Assembly (NCBI GenBank): GCA_949775045.1
Contig: OX459096.1
Span: 33,971,160 to 34,035,159 of the forward strand
From: Metridium senile
Lineage: Eukaryota; Cnidaria; Anthozoa; Actiniaria; Metridiidae
DNA: 64,000 nucleotides
Reading direction: 5' to 3'
A program made the translations under genes and the position numbers. Each line of letters opens with the position of its first letter. Position 1 is the first letter of the stretch. Shown piece by piece: positions 36,856-50,300 of this stretch. A model generated the notes under the pieces. It saw only the letters and a list, made by a program, of their open reading frames with translations. It searched no databases and was not told where the DNA came from.

Positions 36856-38920
36856 TTTGTATTAATAGTAGTTTGTACTCCAGACGCTCGACCCTAATCA
36901 CACAGCATTGAGTATACAGTTAGTTAAGTACTAGTATGGTTTCCATGGAGACGTGATGGTCATGACAGTGGTATGTTAAACATTGTCTAAGTTGTTTAAA
37001 CTTTCTTACGTCTATCATTAACCATTAATCAATAAAGGGAAGCAACCAGATTATTGTGTCAAGGACACTGACATCTAATTGACATCATACCATCTATCGA
37101 TCATAATCAGTCTTCTTTTGTGGCTGTGTTTTGTGCTAATGTTTGCATAGGCTTCGGTAACCGAAAATTAAACTTAACAACTGAGAAAAAACTGACGTAC
37201 TTTCTGATTTAATTTCACCATAGAAGCGTCCAGATAGACGACGAAATTAAACGCTTGAAAAGTTCAAAACTTGAAAATGTTTCCAATTTGAATAAAACAA
37301 ATTTGGCATTTGTAAAGTGCATGTTAAAACGTTAAGAAGAGAGTTTGTATAGTCCTTGAAACTACTTTAATTTAAATCGTAAATAATCCTCAAACCTCTG
37401 GCATCCAGGGTAGAGACTGTATTGATATATTTGCTTATAGGAAATGCATAAGTGTTCAATCATTTTGCTTGTGCATGTACTAGCTACGGTTGTTAAGATT
37501 AATGAATCGTGTAAATAGGAAAGCCTCTTAGGAGCTTGTTATCCGTGGTAAACCAATTTAAAAGAGGGATGTCACGAGATAAACAGACTTATATTAAAAG
37601 TTTCAAATCAACAAATATCTAGAAGATATCGAAAAGAAGAGAGAGATCTCAGTAATATATTTGTGAGCATAGCCGAAAGGCCCACCAAAAATCTTGCCAG
37701 TTTTATAGATGAAAGGGGTCAATCACCCATGACAACGGTTTGGCTGCTAAAAAGATGTAAATTAGTATCAGTTCCATTATCGTCTATAGCATCTTTATAT
37801 CCAAGGGTCAGAATTACTGTTTTATGTAATCTTATCGAGATAAAAAGAATTAATTAAAAAATTGAAAGTGCTTTTTGTTGACCAAACTCTGCTTTCATTA
37901 CTTTCTTCTTCCGTTGATTGTCAGCTTGAGCAAATAAGAACACTGAAAACTGTTCGCTTTATTAAAAAACTAAGACATCATCATCTAGAATAATTCATTG
38001 TTGCTTGGTAAAATGCTTTATGTTGTCCAAAAATCGTAGCTTGTCATCGAATTTTGTAAATTTGTACACTTAATATAAGACACAATAGAGTAGTGGGTGT
38101 TTTTTTTAACGACAGTTTCGGGAACCCTAAGCGTTAAAGGCGAACGTTTACTTCACATTTAACATTAAAAAGTACAGATAAAATACTGTAAAATTAAGCG
38201 TAAAATCACCCACTTTTATCATTGAGTTTCAATTTAGTTTCAAAGTTAAAACTAATATTGTAGCCGGTTGTATCCAACGGCCGTGTGTTTAAATGCATTC
38301 ACATTATAAAGTTAAAAAAAATTATGTTGGATAATAGAGAGTAGAGTTATATATGATTCTTGATTTATAGAGTTTGTACAAGTTTCGTTCGCTGCAGTGA
38401 ATAGTTTTTGTACGTCGGTTAATTCTTGGACAACTAGCCACACTCTTCGCTAGTCACTATTTCATTCCGGCTGATTTTGAAATACCTCAATGCAAAACCA
38501 TAAATTGACGAATCTTAATATGTTTATTATAAATACCAAGATGTTGATCTTTCTCACTCTCTCTATACCTATATAAATTGACGAGTATTTTACACAAAGT
38601 TTTGTGGTTAAACAAAAAGTTTTCAAACTGAAGATCAAGAAGCCTTAAAAGGTTGTCTTATCAAACCATGGCATGAGTAATAGTTTAACAATCAGTTCAG
38701 TTTTATTACTGAACATTCTACCTACCTTGTTTCGTGGCCCGATTGGTGTGGGAAGTGAGGGTTTCGATGCTGAAAGTGAGCAAATATATAACTGACATGT
38801 GACAAAGAAATCACCGAAAATGATTACTGATGGCCAAGATTATCCAATTAGCACGTTTAGGAATATAATAGGCTTGGTGCTTATCAGTTTTTCAGGGTAA
38901 TTGTATTATAATGGTGATTG
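36856..38920. other. Intergenic region upstream of the VWC gene
   Basis: AT-rich sequence with no domain-bearing frame. It must contain the VWC gene promoter, but no TATA-type element is convincing. A string resembling the dispersed repeat at 28865 (CAAACCTCTGGCATCCAG) lies at 37393. Confidence 0.45.
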
Positions 38921-39228
38921 CCATCAGACAAAGCAAGCCTACGATTAAAAGCCCGGGGGGGGGGGACTCCCTTAGAAAATGGATAGGGGTGCTCGACGGA
39001 CCTTTTAGGGTCGAAAATAAGACCCTCGCGTAAGGGTCTCGAACTGGCACCTTACCTTTTAGGGTCAGTTTTCGAACTAAGATTATACATATTGGAAAAA
39101 ATGTTAAATGTGGTCGTACCTTTTAGGGTCATTTTCAAAACCGTTCGTCGAGCACCCCTATCCATTTTTTAAGGGAGTCCCCCCCCTCCCCCCCATCTGA
39201 CAAAGCAAGCCTACGATTATTAAAAGCT
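38921..39228. mobile_element. MITE with inverted ends, flanked by about 32-bp direct repeats
   Basis: The element (about 38954-39192) has inverted ends: GGGGACTCCCTTAGAAAATG and CATTTTTTAAGGGAGTCCCC, continuing through GGATAGGGGTGCTCGACGG. An internal motif ACCTTTTAGGGTC repeats. On both sides lies the same host string, CCATC(A/T)GACAAAGCAAGC plus CTACGATT, about 32 bases with one substitution and a 3-base indel. That is far longer than normal target duplications of DNA transposons. Confidence 0.75.
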
Positions 39229-41406
39229 ACTCTGTGAATCGTAAAAAAGAAATATCAAACCACAATTGACATTAATAAGAGATATACTATAACGCTAAGA
39301 AAAGAATGTATTTGTTTGTAATTCAAATGTAAAAAGACTTTCAACATATGTTCAAGTAGGCCCTTTTTCACTCCAATGCGTCGCTAAATTGCCCATTGTT
39401 CGTGTGATTTTGAAATAACATAAAATAAAATAACATATCGTCTTTTTCAGATAATAAATAATAAATAAATCACTTGTTTAACGTTTCAATGTATTTAGCC
39501 AGAGGAGACTCACACTCACACTCACTACCTCTACGTTGAATATTTTAGCACAAAATTCTGCTCACATGTTCTGCTCACACGCATGTTCTGCTCTTCAATT
39601 CTGCTCACTATCTTTCATTTCAGATAGATCAGGAACACGTCACTGGTGTTCGGTTGGAGAAATACTTTCCCGACTAGGAAAATCCACGAGCAAAGGACTT
39701 TTGAAAAGTACTTTAAAAGTTTTAATACCTTCTTTATACAATTGATTACGATCGTTGGTGTATAGTTAGCAACTGTAGAACAAAAGAATTATTAATGTGA
39801 ACAATATCTTCCGGTTTGTTTGGTCCAAGCAAAAAATTATTCAATGTTTATTTATTGTTTCATTTATTCGACTTGAATAAGGCTTATTTTGTAGGCACGA
39901 CCCTAAATAAATGGAAACTAACCAAAATGATAAGTTTAGACGCAAAATATTGTTAAATTAATTTCTTTTCAAAAAATAATGAAGCAGTTTTTCATTTGAC
40001 CTAAACACTTGTTTTTCCGAAACGGACGCAAAGTATGACCTTTCAGAACTTTTTTACATTTTTAGAAAGAGCCAAATTACAGTTAGCTCTTCTTATTAAA
40101 GGCTATTAAAACTTCCGTTGCTCGCACATGGACATCGCACATTTTAATTAAAATACTCTTTGCGGGAGTTCTCGATTGATCGAGGGTTTTTTTTAATTTC
40201 GTTTCGAGGCATTTAAAATTAATTAATTTTTAAAAAAACATTCAGCAACAACATTGAATTACCGAAGAGAAAATCCGACAAATAACTGATATACAAATGA
40301 AATTAAAACCGCAGCAATTCTGTGTCTAGTTAAAAACAATTACATATCCAAGCACAATAACCAACTTACAAATGAAACCAATTTAACCGTCTCGGTTTCT
40401 GAAATCCTAATTAATTAGCACTTTATAGTATCGCTGACGTGGACTTTCTTTATTCCGGTATAACACACACTAGAAACACTTGTGCGGCGTAAAATCAAAA
40501 TTGGTTCACTTTTAAAAGTGGGATACTATTTAGCACTGTTTAGAGGGTAAATAGTCAGGGACCGACCATTAGATATTTTATGGGCGAGGGGATTTAGGCA
40601 ATTAACAAAAAACCTAAGAGCCACAGCTTTAACCTTGAATAAAATATCGTGACAACAAAAAAAGCCTGAAAAAAATATCGTGCATAGCAGAAAGAAAATC
40701 CTGCACAGCCTCGAGGGGAAAGTGGGATATCCTGATGGCTACTGGACAACGGAGTATCGGACTCCATCCACACGACAATAATATATATACGCATTCAGGA
40801 TCATGGTAGCCTGCGCCACATCACACCAAATTAAAATCGTCCTATGGTTTCACATTAGACGAATAATACGCATCTTTATTTTACATACACTGGGATTTAC
40901 CAATGAATAAGAACTGACATAAAAATTGTATGCAATTTTTCACAAGTATCGGTCAAAAAGTACGCCATATCAGAAAAAGTGAACGATGATTTTTCACTAG
41001 TGACAAAAGTTCATTTCCTACTGGGAGAAAAGGCAAATATACTGAATTCTCAGAAATGGGTTTCTATTCCGATTAATCATTGCATTAGACATTGAACTGG
41101 CGAGGCATCAAATAGTACAAACAAGCTATGTGAATAAAACTCTAGAATCGGTTACTCAGTAACAAAGAATAACAAATTACACAATGGAAAGTGCTTGAAC
41201 GATTTAAATTCGCATCTCGCGTGAATACAAATCGTCGTAGCCATTGCCGCGGGCAGTTCTTCTGGTAACCAAGGTTATATTTATATTCTCATCGTGTCCT
41301 CCCTTTCAAACATAGTCACGTGCATGGGTAACTAATTAATTATGGGCTGGCCTAAACACACATGTATACGAATGGTACGTCTTTGTGTAGGTGTTTTTTT
41401 AATCAA
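39229..41406. other. Intergenic AT-rich region, repeats only
   Basis: At 39504-39590 a block (CACTCACTACCTCTACGTT, then CTGCTCACATGTTC) resembles one at 52477-52535, marking a dispersed repeat. At 40560-40740 lies a degraded relative of the 26.5-28.5 kb element (ATCGTGCATAGCAGAAAG; AATCCTGCACAGCCTCGAGG). No gene recognised. Confidence 0.5.
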
Positions 41407-41631
41407 CGTATTTACTCGAATAAGCGCCGCGGCGCTTATTAAGTTTTTCTCGACCTCACTGTCCCATTCTTGATCAGATCAAATACGAATATTGGGGAGA
41501 TAACTTAATTGGCGAGCGGTGAAATACAATTACTTTGAAGTGAAGAATATAGCTTTTGATAAAAATGTATTTCCAATGCTGTTCTATAGTGGCATTATGG
41601 TTTAAGTGCGGCGCTTATTCGAGTTAATACG
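41407..41631. mobile_element. 225-bp MITE
   Basis: Inverted ends: CGTATTTACTCGAATAAGCG left and CGCTTATTCGAGTTAATACG right, 24-base arms with two mismatches. Non-coding. Confidence 0.75.
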
Positions 41632-41728
41632 GACGGGTATTTCAGAGCAAGAAATACGTGTTTAATTGAACTGAGCTGTTTACTGATTTGAAAACTATAA
41701 TTTCAGTTTTAATAGGCCTATTTCAAAG

Positions 41729-41823
41729 GTCGCATCTCACATGTGCCAGATCTAATGCAAATGAATTTAAACACTGAATATGTTTTGTCCATTTGCATTG
41801 ATTCGGCACGGGAGATGCGGCAT
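41729..41823. mobile_element. Small hairpin element
   Basis: TCGCATCTCACATGTGCCAG ... ATGCAAATG on the left is mirrored by CATTTGCAT ... GGCACGGGAGATGCGG on the right, imperfect arms of about 32 bases. Confidence 0.6.
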
Positions 41824-41887
41824 TTGAACGAAGCCATGCCTTACGTATCTATAGAGCTTACGTTTACTTTGAAGCGCATTTTATAAT

Positions 41888-42035
41888 AGAGTACAAACAC
41901 TAAAAGTGCATGTGCAACATAAATACCACTAAATACTGCTAAATTATGCAAATTCTTTTGTTCTCTATTGTTTAATCAACACTGTTTAGTGGTAAATAGT
42001 ACAAAATATTGTACACTTTTAGTGTTTGTACTCTA
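41888..42035. mobile_element. 148-bp hairpin MITE
   Basis: AGAGTACAAACACTAAAAGTG on the left and CACTTTTAGTGTTTGTACTCT on the right are perfect inverted repeats; the interior is A/T-rich with a second partial inversion (ACCACTAAATACTG and CAGTGT-type). Confidence 0.8.
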
Positions 42036-42090
42036 GTGTCTTTTTTGAAGTAATTTGGTTATTTATCCACTTGTTGCTATTCAAACTTAA

Positions 42091-45000
42091 GAGGCTGTCT
42101 CCGTAATAACCTCCAGGTCGATATGCAGCTTCAAAATAGATTTCTTTCATACTCTACTATTTTGAAGTTCTGTCCTTGGGAACAACTAATATCGAAGTGA
42201 TTTGGCTCAAATTTATTTTAATATTTTTTGGGAGACCGTTTAATGTTCGACTAGTCGAAGGCCAATTTGAACTCCGAAATAGTATGGAATAACGACATAT
42301 TCTCATCTCATTTTATACACCAAAAACATACTCAAATGATATAATTTTTGCACAAATGTATAGACATTTCCTTCTAGTTTCAACGGCCATATGACTTAAA
42401 TAATAATATTTTTTTATTTTAACGTCAGCAGCTTAGAAAGTGACCCTCCTGCACTCGCATCGGACATCGGCTCAAAACAAGTCAACTTTAAGAGCTTATT
42501 TCAAAATCGTGGCACCTGATTGAAACTTCTCCTTTACTTCACTATAAACTACTAACATTAATCAATGCAAAACGCCAATAAAATCTTTCTGATCTACAAT
42601 TTCGAAAGAATGACAAGGACTTAAACTTTGTTAAATTTCCAAATGTGTCAAAATCGAGCATTCTTTATCGGTAAAATACTCATTGGTATTAACAGCTAAA
42701 ATTACCTTAAACTGCATTGAATAATGCTTGGCTGTGCAATTAAGTTGTTAACCATCCTCTTTAGCGATCTAAATAACGTAATAACTTGACCTTCAAGGTT
42801 AGGGATTCAAGTGTCTTCTGCAGGCGTGAGTTCCATGCGTTCAAGTCCAGAAACTAGCAGTTGATTTTCGCTGTTTCGATTGCTTTAAATGTCCATGTGA
42901 CCTTCGTTTAAGGTACCGTTTCCATCAATATAAATGTCTCGGGGATTACTAACAGTTATCAATGAAATTAAAACTCAAAATAAGTCATAACTTGGAGTTT
43001 AAGATGTCTTCCATCTGTTATAAATGTTTGTTTATATTCGGCACTCGTTCCCAGTCTATCACCACTATTGTACCTTGGGAGGGAGGGAGGGGAGCCGTAG
43101 CAAAATTAAAAGAATGAAGGAAATTAATAAACTAACAAGTAAAAGACAAAAACAAACCAAACTGATGCCCTTTATCAACAAAAAGAAAAGCACTTGGGAG
43201 AGACAAAATTGTAACAAAATTGTAACAAAATTGAAAGAGTCATTATTTATGAAGGGGGGAGGGAGAAATCATGGAAATCATGGGGGGGGGGGGGGGGCTG
43301 GTCAGGTGTACTTTTCTTGATGACTGGGGGTGAGTCATGGTTTAATAAAATAATTGTTTATTTCCCCCTAATTAGGAAATAAAATCTTTGTGTGCGATAT
43401 ATACTTAACGCTTAGATTATTTCTTACGTACGTGAAGTTTTCAAAAGCCAATGGCAAAAATGATGATAACAAACAGGCGAAAAGTATTTCGATTAAAAAA
43501 AATAAAGGCGTTTCTGTATCAAACTTGACAATAATATTTACGGATTTTAATCGGAATGGCGCGTTCTTGGTTATCAGAACGCATTATTAGGGCCTTCCAC
43601 CCTTGTATTGCGCTAACACCTTTGTAGAAATTGTAGACTAGATCATCGTTCTGCTCATTACTGTAGAAGCTGATACTTTGGCTATTTAGGGTCTCCTCTA
43701 TTTCACGAAGACAAGTCTTCATATCTTCACACTGGTGACATGCGAAATAATAAAATAATTAACTAACAGAATTAATGAATGAAGGAAATTAATAAACTAA
43801 CAAGTAAAAGAAAAAATAAACCAAACTGATACCCTTTATAAACAAAAAGAAAAGCACTAGGGAGAGTCAAAATTGTAACAAAATTGTAACAAAATTGAAA
43901 GAGTCATTATTTATGAAGGGGAAGGGAGAAATCATGGGGGTGGGGGGAGGTCAGGTGTATTTTTCTTGATGACTCGGGGTGAGTCATGGTTTAATATAAT
44001 AGTTATAATACCCAAGACGTTAAATTTAGCACTTCAAGGGGTGGATCATTATTTGTTTTGCCAATTGTTTTTCCCCTAATTAGGAAATAAAATATTTGTA
44101 TGTGATATATACTTTTTAAACGATTACATTATTTCTTACGTGAAGTTTTTAAAAGACAATGGCAAGAATGTTAATAATAACAAATAGGCGAAAAGTATTT
44201 CGATTAAAAAAAACTAATGCAGGCGTTTCTGTATCAAACTTGACAATGATATTTACGGATTTTAATCGGAATGGCGCGTTCTTGGTTAGCAGAGCGCATT
44301 ATTTTATTATTTCGCATGTCACCAGTGTGAAGATATGAAGACTTGTCTTCGTGAAATAGAGGAGACTCTAGCCAAAGTATCAGCTTCTACAGTAATGAGC
44401 AGAACGATGATCTAGTCTACAATTTTGACAAAGGTGTTAGCGCAATTCAAGGGTGGAAGGCCCATATAATGCGCTCTGCTAAATATTATTGTCAAGTTTG
44501 ATACAGAAACGCCTGCATTAGTTTTTTTTAATTGAAATACTTTTCGCCTGTTTGTTATCAGCATTTTTGCCATTGGCTTTTGAAAACTTCACGTACGTAA
44601 GAAATAATCTAAGCGTTGAAAAAGTATATATCGCACACAAAGATTTTATTTCCTAATTAGGGGGAATTAAACAATTATTTTATTAAACCATGACTCACCC
44701 CCAGTCATCAAGAAAAATACACCTGACCAGCCCCCCCCCCCCCCATGATTTCTCCCTCCCCCTTCATAAATAATGACTCTTTCAATTTTGTTACAATTTT
44801 GTTACAATTTTGTCTCTCCCTAGTGCTTTTCTTTTTGTTTATAAAGGGCATCAGTTTAGTTTATTTTTTCTTTTACTTGTTACTTTATTAATTTCCTTCA
44901 TTCTTTTAATTTTGCTACGGCTCCCCTCCCTCCCTCCCTCCCTAGGTACAATAGTGGTGATAGACTGGGAACGAGTGCCGAATATAAACAAACATTTATA

Positions 45001-45928
45001 ACAGATAGAAGACATCTTAAACTCCAAGTTATGACTTATTTTGAGTTTTAATTTCATTGATAACTGTTAGTAATCCCCGAGACATTTATATTGATGGAAA
45101 CGGTACCTTAAACGAAGGTCACATGGACATTTAAAGCAATCGAAACAGCGAAAATCAACTGCTAGATTCTGGACTTGAACGCATGGAACTCACGCCTGCA
45201 GAAGACACTTGAATCTCTAACCTTGAAGGTCAAGTTATTACGTTATTTAGATCGCTAAAGAGGATGGTTAACGACTTAATTGCACAGCCAAGCATTATTC
45301 AATGCAGTTTAAGGTAATTTTAGCTGTTAATACCAATGAGTATTTTACCGATAAAGAATGCTCGATTTTGACACATTTGGAAATTTAACAAAGTTTAAGT
45401 CCTTGTCATTCTTTCGAAATTGTAGATCAGAAAGATTTTATTGGCGTTTTGCATTGATTAATGTTAGTAGTTTATAGTGAAGTAAAGGAGAAGTTTCAAT
45501 CAGGTGCCACGATTTTGAAATAAGCTCTTAAAGTTGACTTGTTTTGAGCCGATGTCCGATGCGAGTGCAGGAGGGTCACTTTCTAAGCTGCTGACGTTAA
45601 AATAAAAAAATATTATTATTTAAGTCATATGGCCGTTGAAACTAGAAGGAAATGTCTATACATTTGTGCAAAAATTATATCATTTGAGTATGTTTTTGGT
45701 GTATAAAATGAGATGAGAATATGTCGTTATTCCATACTATTTCGGAGTTCAAATTGGCCTTCGACTAGTCGAACATTAAACGGTCTCCCAAAAAATACTA
45801 AAATAAATTTGAGCCAAATCACTTCGATATTAGTTGTTCCCAAGGACAGAACTTCAAAATAGTAGAGTATGAAAGAAATCTATTTTGAAGTTGCATATCG
45901 ACCTGGAGTTTATTATGGAGACAGCCTC
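42091..45928. mobile_element. 3.84-kb giant foldback element bounded by TTAA
   Basis: The ends GAGGCTGTCTCC and GGAGACAGCCTC are inverted and abut TTAA on both sides (42087-42090, 45929-45932). Arms of about 1.6 kb (42091 to about 43753 and 45928 to about 44305) are nearly identical in inverted orientation. The spacer (about 43770-44304) is a third, truncated copy of the inner left arm in direct orientation. TTAA targets are typical of piggyBac-type elements, but these termini do not resemble the usual CCC-starting piggyBac ends. No transposase seen; a short minus-strand frame (43519-43722) lies near the inner end of the arm and may be a captured fragment. Confidence 0.8.
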
Positions 45929-45932
45929 TTAA

Positions 45933-46289
45933 AAGTCCTCATTACCCCTGGCCATATTATGTACTAATATAATCTTTGTGAGCTGTAACAATGAGCTCCT
46001 GGGGGAAATGTTTTTTTTCCCCATGTAATCAACTGATAAATTAACCGAAAATCCTCTTTCCCCGGTTCTGTGGTTTTTATAGTAAAAACACAGGCGAGTA
46101 AAACCCAGTATTGCGAGCATTGTATATATTCAATAATAGACCTAATTGCTGTGAAGTGATTTTTTATTATAGTTTATTCTAATATACATGCAATCCCATA
46201 TAAAGGAATAAACCATTGCAGTAATTAGTAATAATGCTGCAGCAGTTTTACTGTCATATTAACATGCATTTTTAAAATTCATTCATTCC
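45933..46289 (-). other. 3' flank and UTR of PTPN23, with polyA signal
   Basis: Non-coding sequence after the PTPN23 stop codon. AATAAA on the minus strand at 46178-46173 lies about 110 bases past the stop and is the likely polyadenylation signal. Confidence 0.55.
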
Positions 46290-47395
46290 TCATTTCTCCT
46301 CGTTTTCTGTCTGAGTAGACTCGGAACCTTTCGTTCCTGTACTATCATTTACACTCTCAATATTCTCAGTCTCGGCGTCGTCTTTCATAATGTCATTCTC
46401 GGAAGTTTTTAACCGCAAATTTTCTTCCTCGGTAGATTTGTCTTCGGTAGTGTCTGTATTGTTTTCAATAGTAGTTTTCGGAATATTTTCTTCCTCGATG
46501 CATGAGTTGTCTTCGGCTGTGGTTGTATTGTTTTTAATAGTAGTCTTTGGCAAATCTTCTTTCTCGGTGGGTTTGTCTTGGGTATTGTTGTTTTTAATAG
46601 TAGTTTTCGGCAAATCTTCTTCCCCAATGGATTTATCTTCGGCAGTGGTTGTATTGTCAATGTCCGATATATCACCAGTGTTTTTTTGATCATTTTGTTC
46701 ATTTGATTCATTTTTGGTGTCAATAATTTCTTTTTTTTCACGTTGTTCGTCACATGTTGTCTTGGTTTTACAAATGCGTTCTTCGTCAGAAATGTCCTCG
46801 GTTTTGCAGTTATTCTGTTCTTCAGAAGTATCTTTTATTTCAGAATTAGTTTTTCCGTCAGAGGTTTTCTGTAGTGAGTCGGGAGCGCTCTGTGATTCAG
46901 AACTATCGTCTTTTTTGTCAATATTTTCTATTGAAGAACCATCCGTTTGTTGTTCTTGTTCATGTTCTATTATTCGCTGGTCTTCATTCTCCATGTCTTC
47001 ATCGTCGTCTTCTTTCGTGAACCTCACTTCTTTGTGTTGTCCAATGGATACTTTACCGGTTCGTTCTTCGTGCCTCGTTAAGCTGTCTTTTCTCGTAGGA
47101 TGATGGACAGTGCCTTCGCTACTATCTTTTCCACCTTTCTTTACTTTTCTCTTTTCATTATCAGTCTCTAAAGTACCTTTACAATACTTCTCCGATATCG
47201 ACTGTTCTGCATTGTTATCTTCCCTTTCCAAAGAGTCATCCGACCTTAGTTCTCCTAAGAACCGAACCTCCGATTTTGTCTTTGAGTCAGTCGGTTTGTC
47301 TCGGGGACTGTCCTTTGACGGCGAAGCTGTAGAAACATTCTCAAGTTGTGCAAGATCAAGGCTGGCTCTTTTCTGGTGTGATATAGACGCTAATT
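46290..47395 (-). CDS. PTPN23: PTPN23 C-terminal acidic tail exon
   Basis: Final exon of 1,106 nt, 368 residues plus stop. It opens [20 protein letters not shown] and becomes a Glu/Asp/Lys/Thr-rich tail, probably disordered. Near the end, repeated units of the form [20 protein letters not shown] occur three to four times. Vertebrate HD-PTP also has a low-complexity PEST-like tail after the PTP domain; this one is about twice as long. Ends STQTENEEK. Confidence 0.88.
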
Positions 47396-50300
47396 CTGAA
47401 TAAGAAAATACCAAACAGTCTATATTTATGCACTGATAAATATGTTTTAAGAATTACAAAAACATCTATTGATAACCACTTCCAATCACTTGGCAATCCA
47501 AAACCAATAGATACATAATAGCAATGATGTTTTTCTCATGTATCTGTATTTCGCTTATACATGCACCGAACAAATTCCAATTCAAAACCAAGAGAGTAAA
47601 TATGACAATAGCTAGCGTCTGAACTGACACACTAATATCCGAAACGGTCAGTTTAGTAAAATTGATGAATACAATTGTAATTTTTTTTTTAATAGATGTT
47701 TCATTACATTTTGTACTTTTACTGCGCAAAAGGGTTTCGGTGTATAGCATTACTATTTATCCACAACAACAAACACCTTTAAAAAAATGGTATCATCCAA
47801 TCATGTACTTACCAAGATCAAGGAACTGTCTGGCATAAAACAAGATTGTCTTGTAGCAAAACTCATACTGCTCCTGAAATAAAGAAATAAACAATAAAAT
47901 CATCCAAAAAGAACAAGGAATGATCAATAATATAAAATTGTTCTGTATATAAATATATATTAGAATAACTTTATAGGGCATTGTGGCGCTATAACAAATC
48001 AGAGGACTAAAATATATTTTAGCCAGCACAGATTAGATCGTTGCTCTTTTGAAAATGACCTTTTTTCGCTTAATAAATGCCCTATAAAGTTATTCTAATC
48101 GCTGCGCTCGGGCTAAAATGAACCTGAGTCAGGCCAAAAACAAATTTACGCCCGCGAACCTCAACTCTATTTTTATATTATTATACTTACTCTTCTCTGG
48201 ACCATGTACTTGCGTTGTAATCGAAGATTTCGCACAAGACGAGGGATGTTTACTAAGAGATAGACAACAAACAATATAAATAGCAAATCAGAAATGTTAA
48301 ACGCAGCTAAATATATCAATTCATCATAGCTATTACAGTGCCAACCAAAATACCGTGGGCACCTAGACATGTCTTAGAAATCGTTTATTGTTGGTTGAAC
48401 AGCTCACAAACAACTCGAAATACAAAAGGCTTATCATACTACACATCAGTCAAACTTCTTGTGGTGATATAGTTGTTTCTGAGTTGTTTAACGAATAACT
48501 GAATAAACGATTTCTAAAATATTTCTGGGTGACCACGGTTCTGTGATTCGCACTGTAATTTGAATAAATTGATGAATACTTTTGTGAATAAGTAAATGAA
48601 TAGACGAACGAAGAGTGGCCTTTCTCATTGGGCTTTCGAAGGGTATTATATTGGAGTAAAAACGTTGAATTATAATAATATACAGTGACAAATATTCGTA
48701 TTTGTTCAAAAGTATCAATGGATGAATAAATAGATCAATTAATAAAGATTAAGGTCTGAGTAAAGCATAAATGGGAGTCATTGTGAAAGGATTTTGAACA
48801 CATTATATCAAGAGTTAATACCCTTGCTGTATATATGTTGAAAGTGTAAATTACGCTGATTTGAAATACACAGGCAACCACCCTTCACACTTGTTTGTTA
48901 AGGCGTGATCGGTTCCCATAGCAACAGTAATTGTTCAATACTCACCAAATTCGCGATTAGCGTTGAATTCCTGTATGGCCGAGTAGATAGTTATAAATGT
49001 CCCAGTCCTTCCGATCCCAGCACTAACAAAAAGAAAACAATACGTTTTCTACCTACAATATGTCCTGAATAGATTATAGAACACTTGCTACATTTGAATG
49101 CGAGAAAAATTCAGATTTTCCTTAACTTCAGGGAGACAAAATGAATTTTTCTCGCGTTCAAATTCCACCACAGCAATGTTAACATTGTGAAGATCCTCTC
49201 AGGAGTGTTGTGCATTATGAAGGCCAAACAACTGTGATTGGAGGGAAGACGGTTTTGATCAACAAAGGCCTGTTAACTTATTAAAAGAAATGTTGCATTG
49301 GAGTGTGGCTACTGTTCGTACCTGCAGTGAAGGACGATAGGTCGTTCCTCGGACTCCTTTAGCGACTGCTGGTAACATGAACGAGTATCATTCACAAACC
49401 CCAACAAGGCAGCAGGAGATTGTGGGACACCTCTGTAAACAAGATTTGATTGAATTGCAGCCGGCAGATATGTATCATAAACATCAGCTTCATCAACCCA
49501 TTATCACCATCATTATTACCAATATCATCATCACAATAACCATTACCATTACCACAATCACCATCATCATAGTTATCATCATCACTACCATCTTGATTGC
49601 CACCTATACAATCCTCATCACCATCATCATAGTTATCATCATCACTACTATCTTGATTGCCACCAATACAATCCTCATCACCATCATCATAGTTATCATC
49701 ATCACTACCATCTTGATTGCCACCTATACAATCCACATCACCATCATCTACGTCATCATCATAGTTGTCATCATCACTACCATCTTGATTGCCACCTATA
49801 CAATCCTCATCACCATCATCAACGTCATCATCATAGTTGTCATTATCCTTATCCACCATCATCATAATAATAATCATCAATTATCATCATAGTATGATTG
49901 ACTGTTGTCAAAGTTTAACTCACTTGTCAGGCCAGCCACAAAACTGTAGGTGAGTGACAACCAGTGTATTTTGACACTTGAAAAAAAGGTGAAAAACAAA
50001 CGTTTACTCGCTAATAATAATAAAACAAACAGATACGTCACAGAAATGGTACTTTGTTTTAAAGCTGTCATTTCACTGAAGATCTACCAATTGGATTAGG
50101 TAAAATATGCAGAAAGTGCTAATGAATGAGAAGCAACCAATCACCATCAATACTCATGAATGAGAAGCAACCAATCACCACCAATACAAGTGCCAATGAA
50201 TGAGAAGCAACCAATCACCATCAATACTCACATCAGTGTGTTGGACGTGCATCACCCTTTTAACAGATAAAGGACTGGTAACAAGTGCCTTTAGCGTGAC

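Noticed and set aside
42091..45928. Foldback read as an assembly artefact (inverted duplicate)
   Set aside because: The arms differ by many small changes and the ends abut TTAA on both sides, which fits a biological element better; it is kept, with the caveat noted.
46390..47403. Plus-strand Ser/Val-rich frames
   Set aside because: Antisense to the acidic PTPN23 tail exon, which has phase-matched splicing and a family context.
49377..49892. Overlapping long frames on both strands at 49.4-49.9 kb
   Set aside because: The 60-bp CAT-type minisatellite keeps both frames open; composition is monotonous and the region is intronic. Only the P-loop-side and WPD-side exons at its edges are real.
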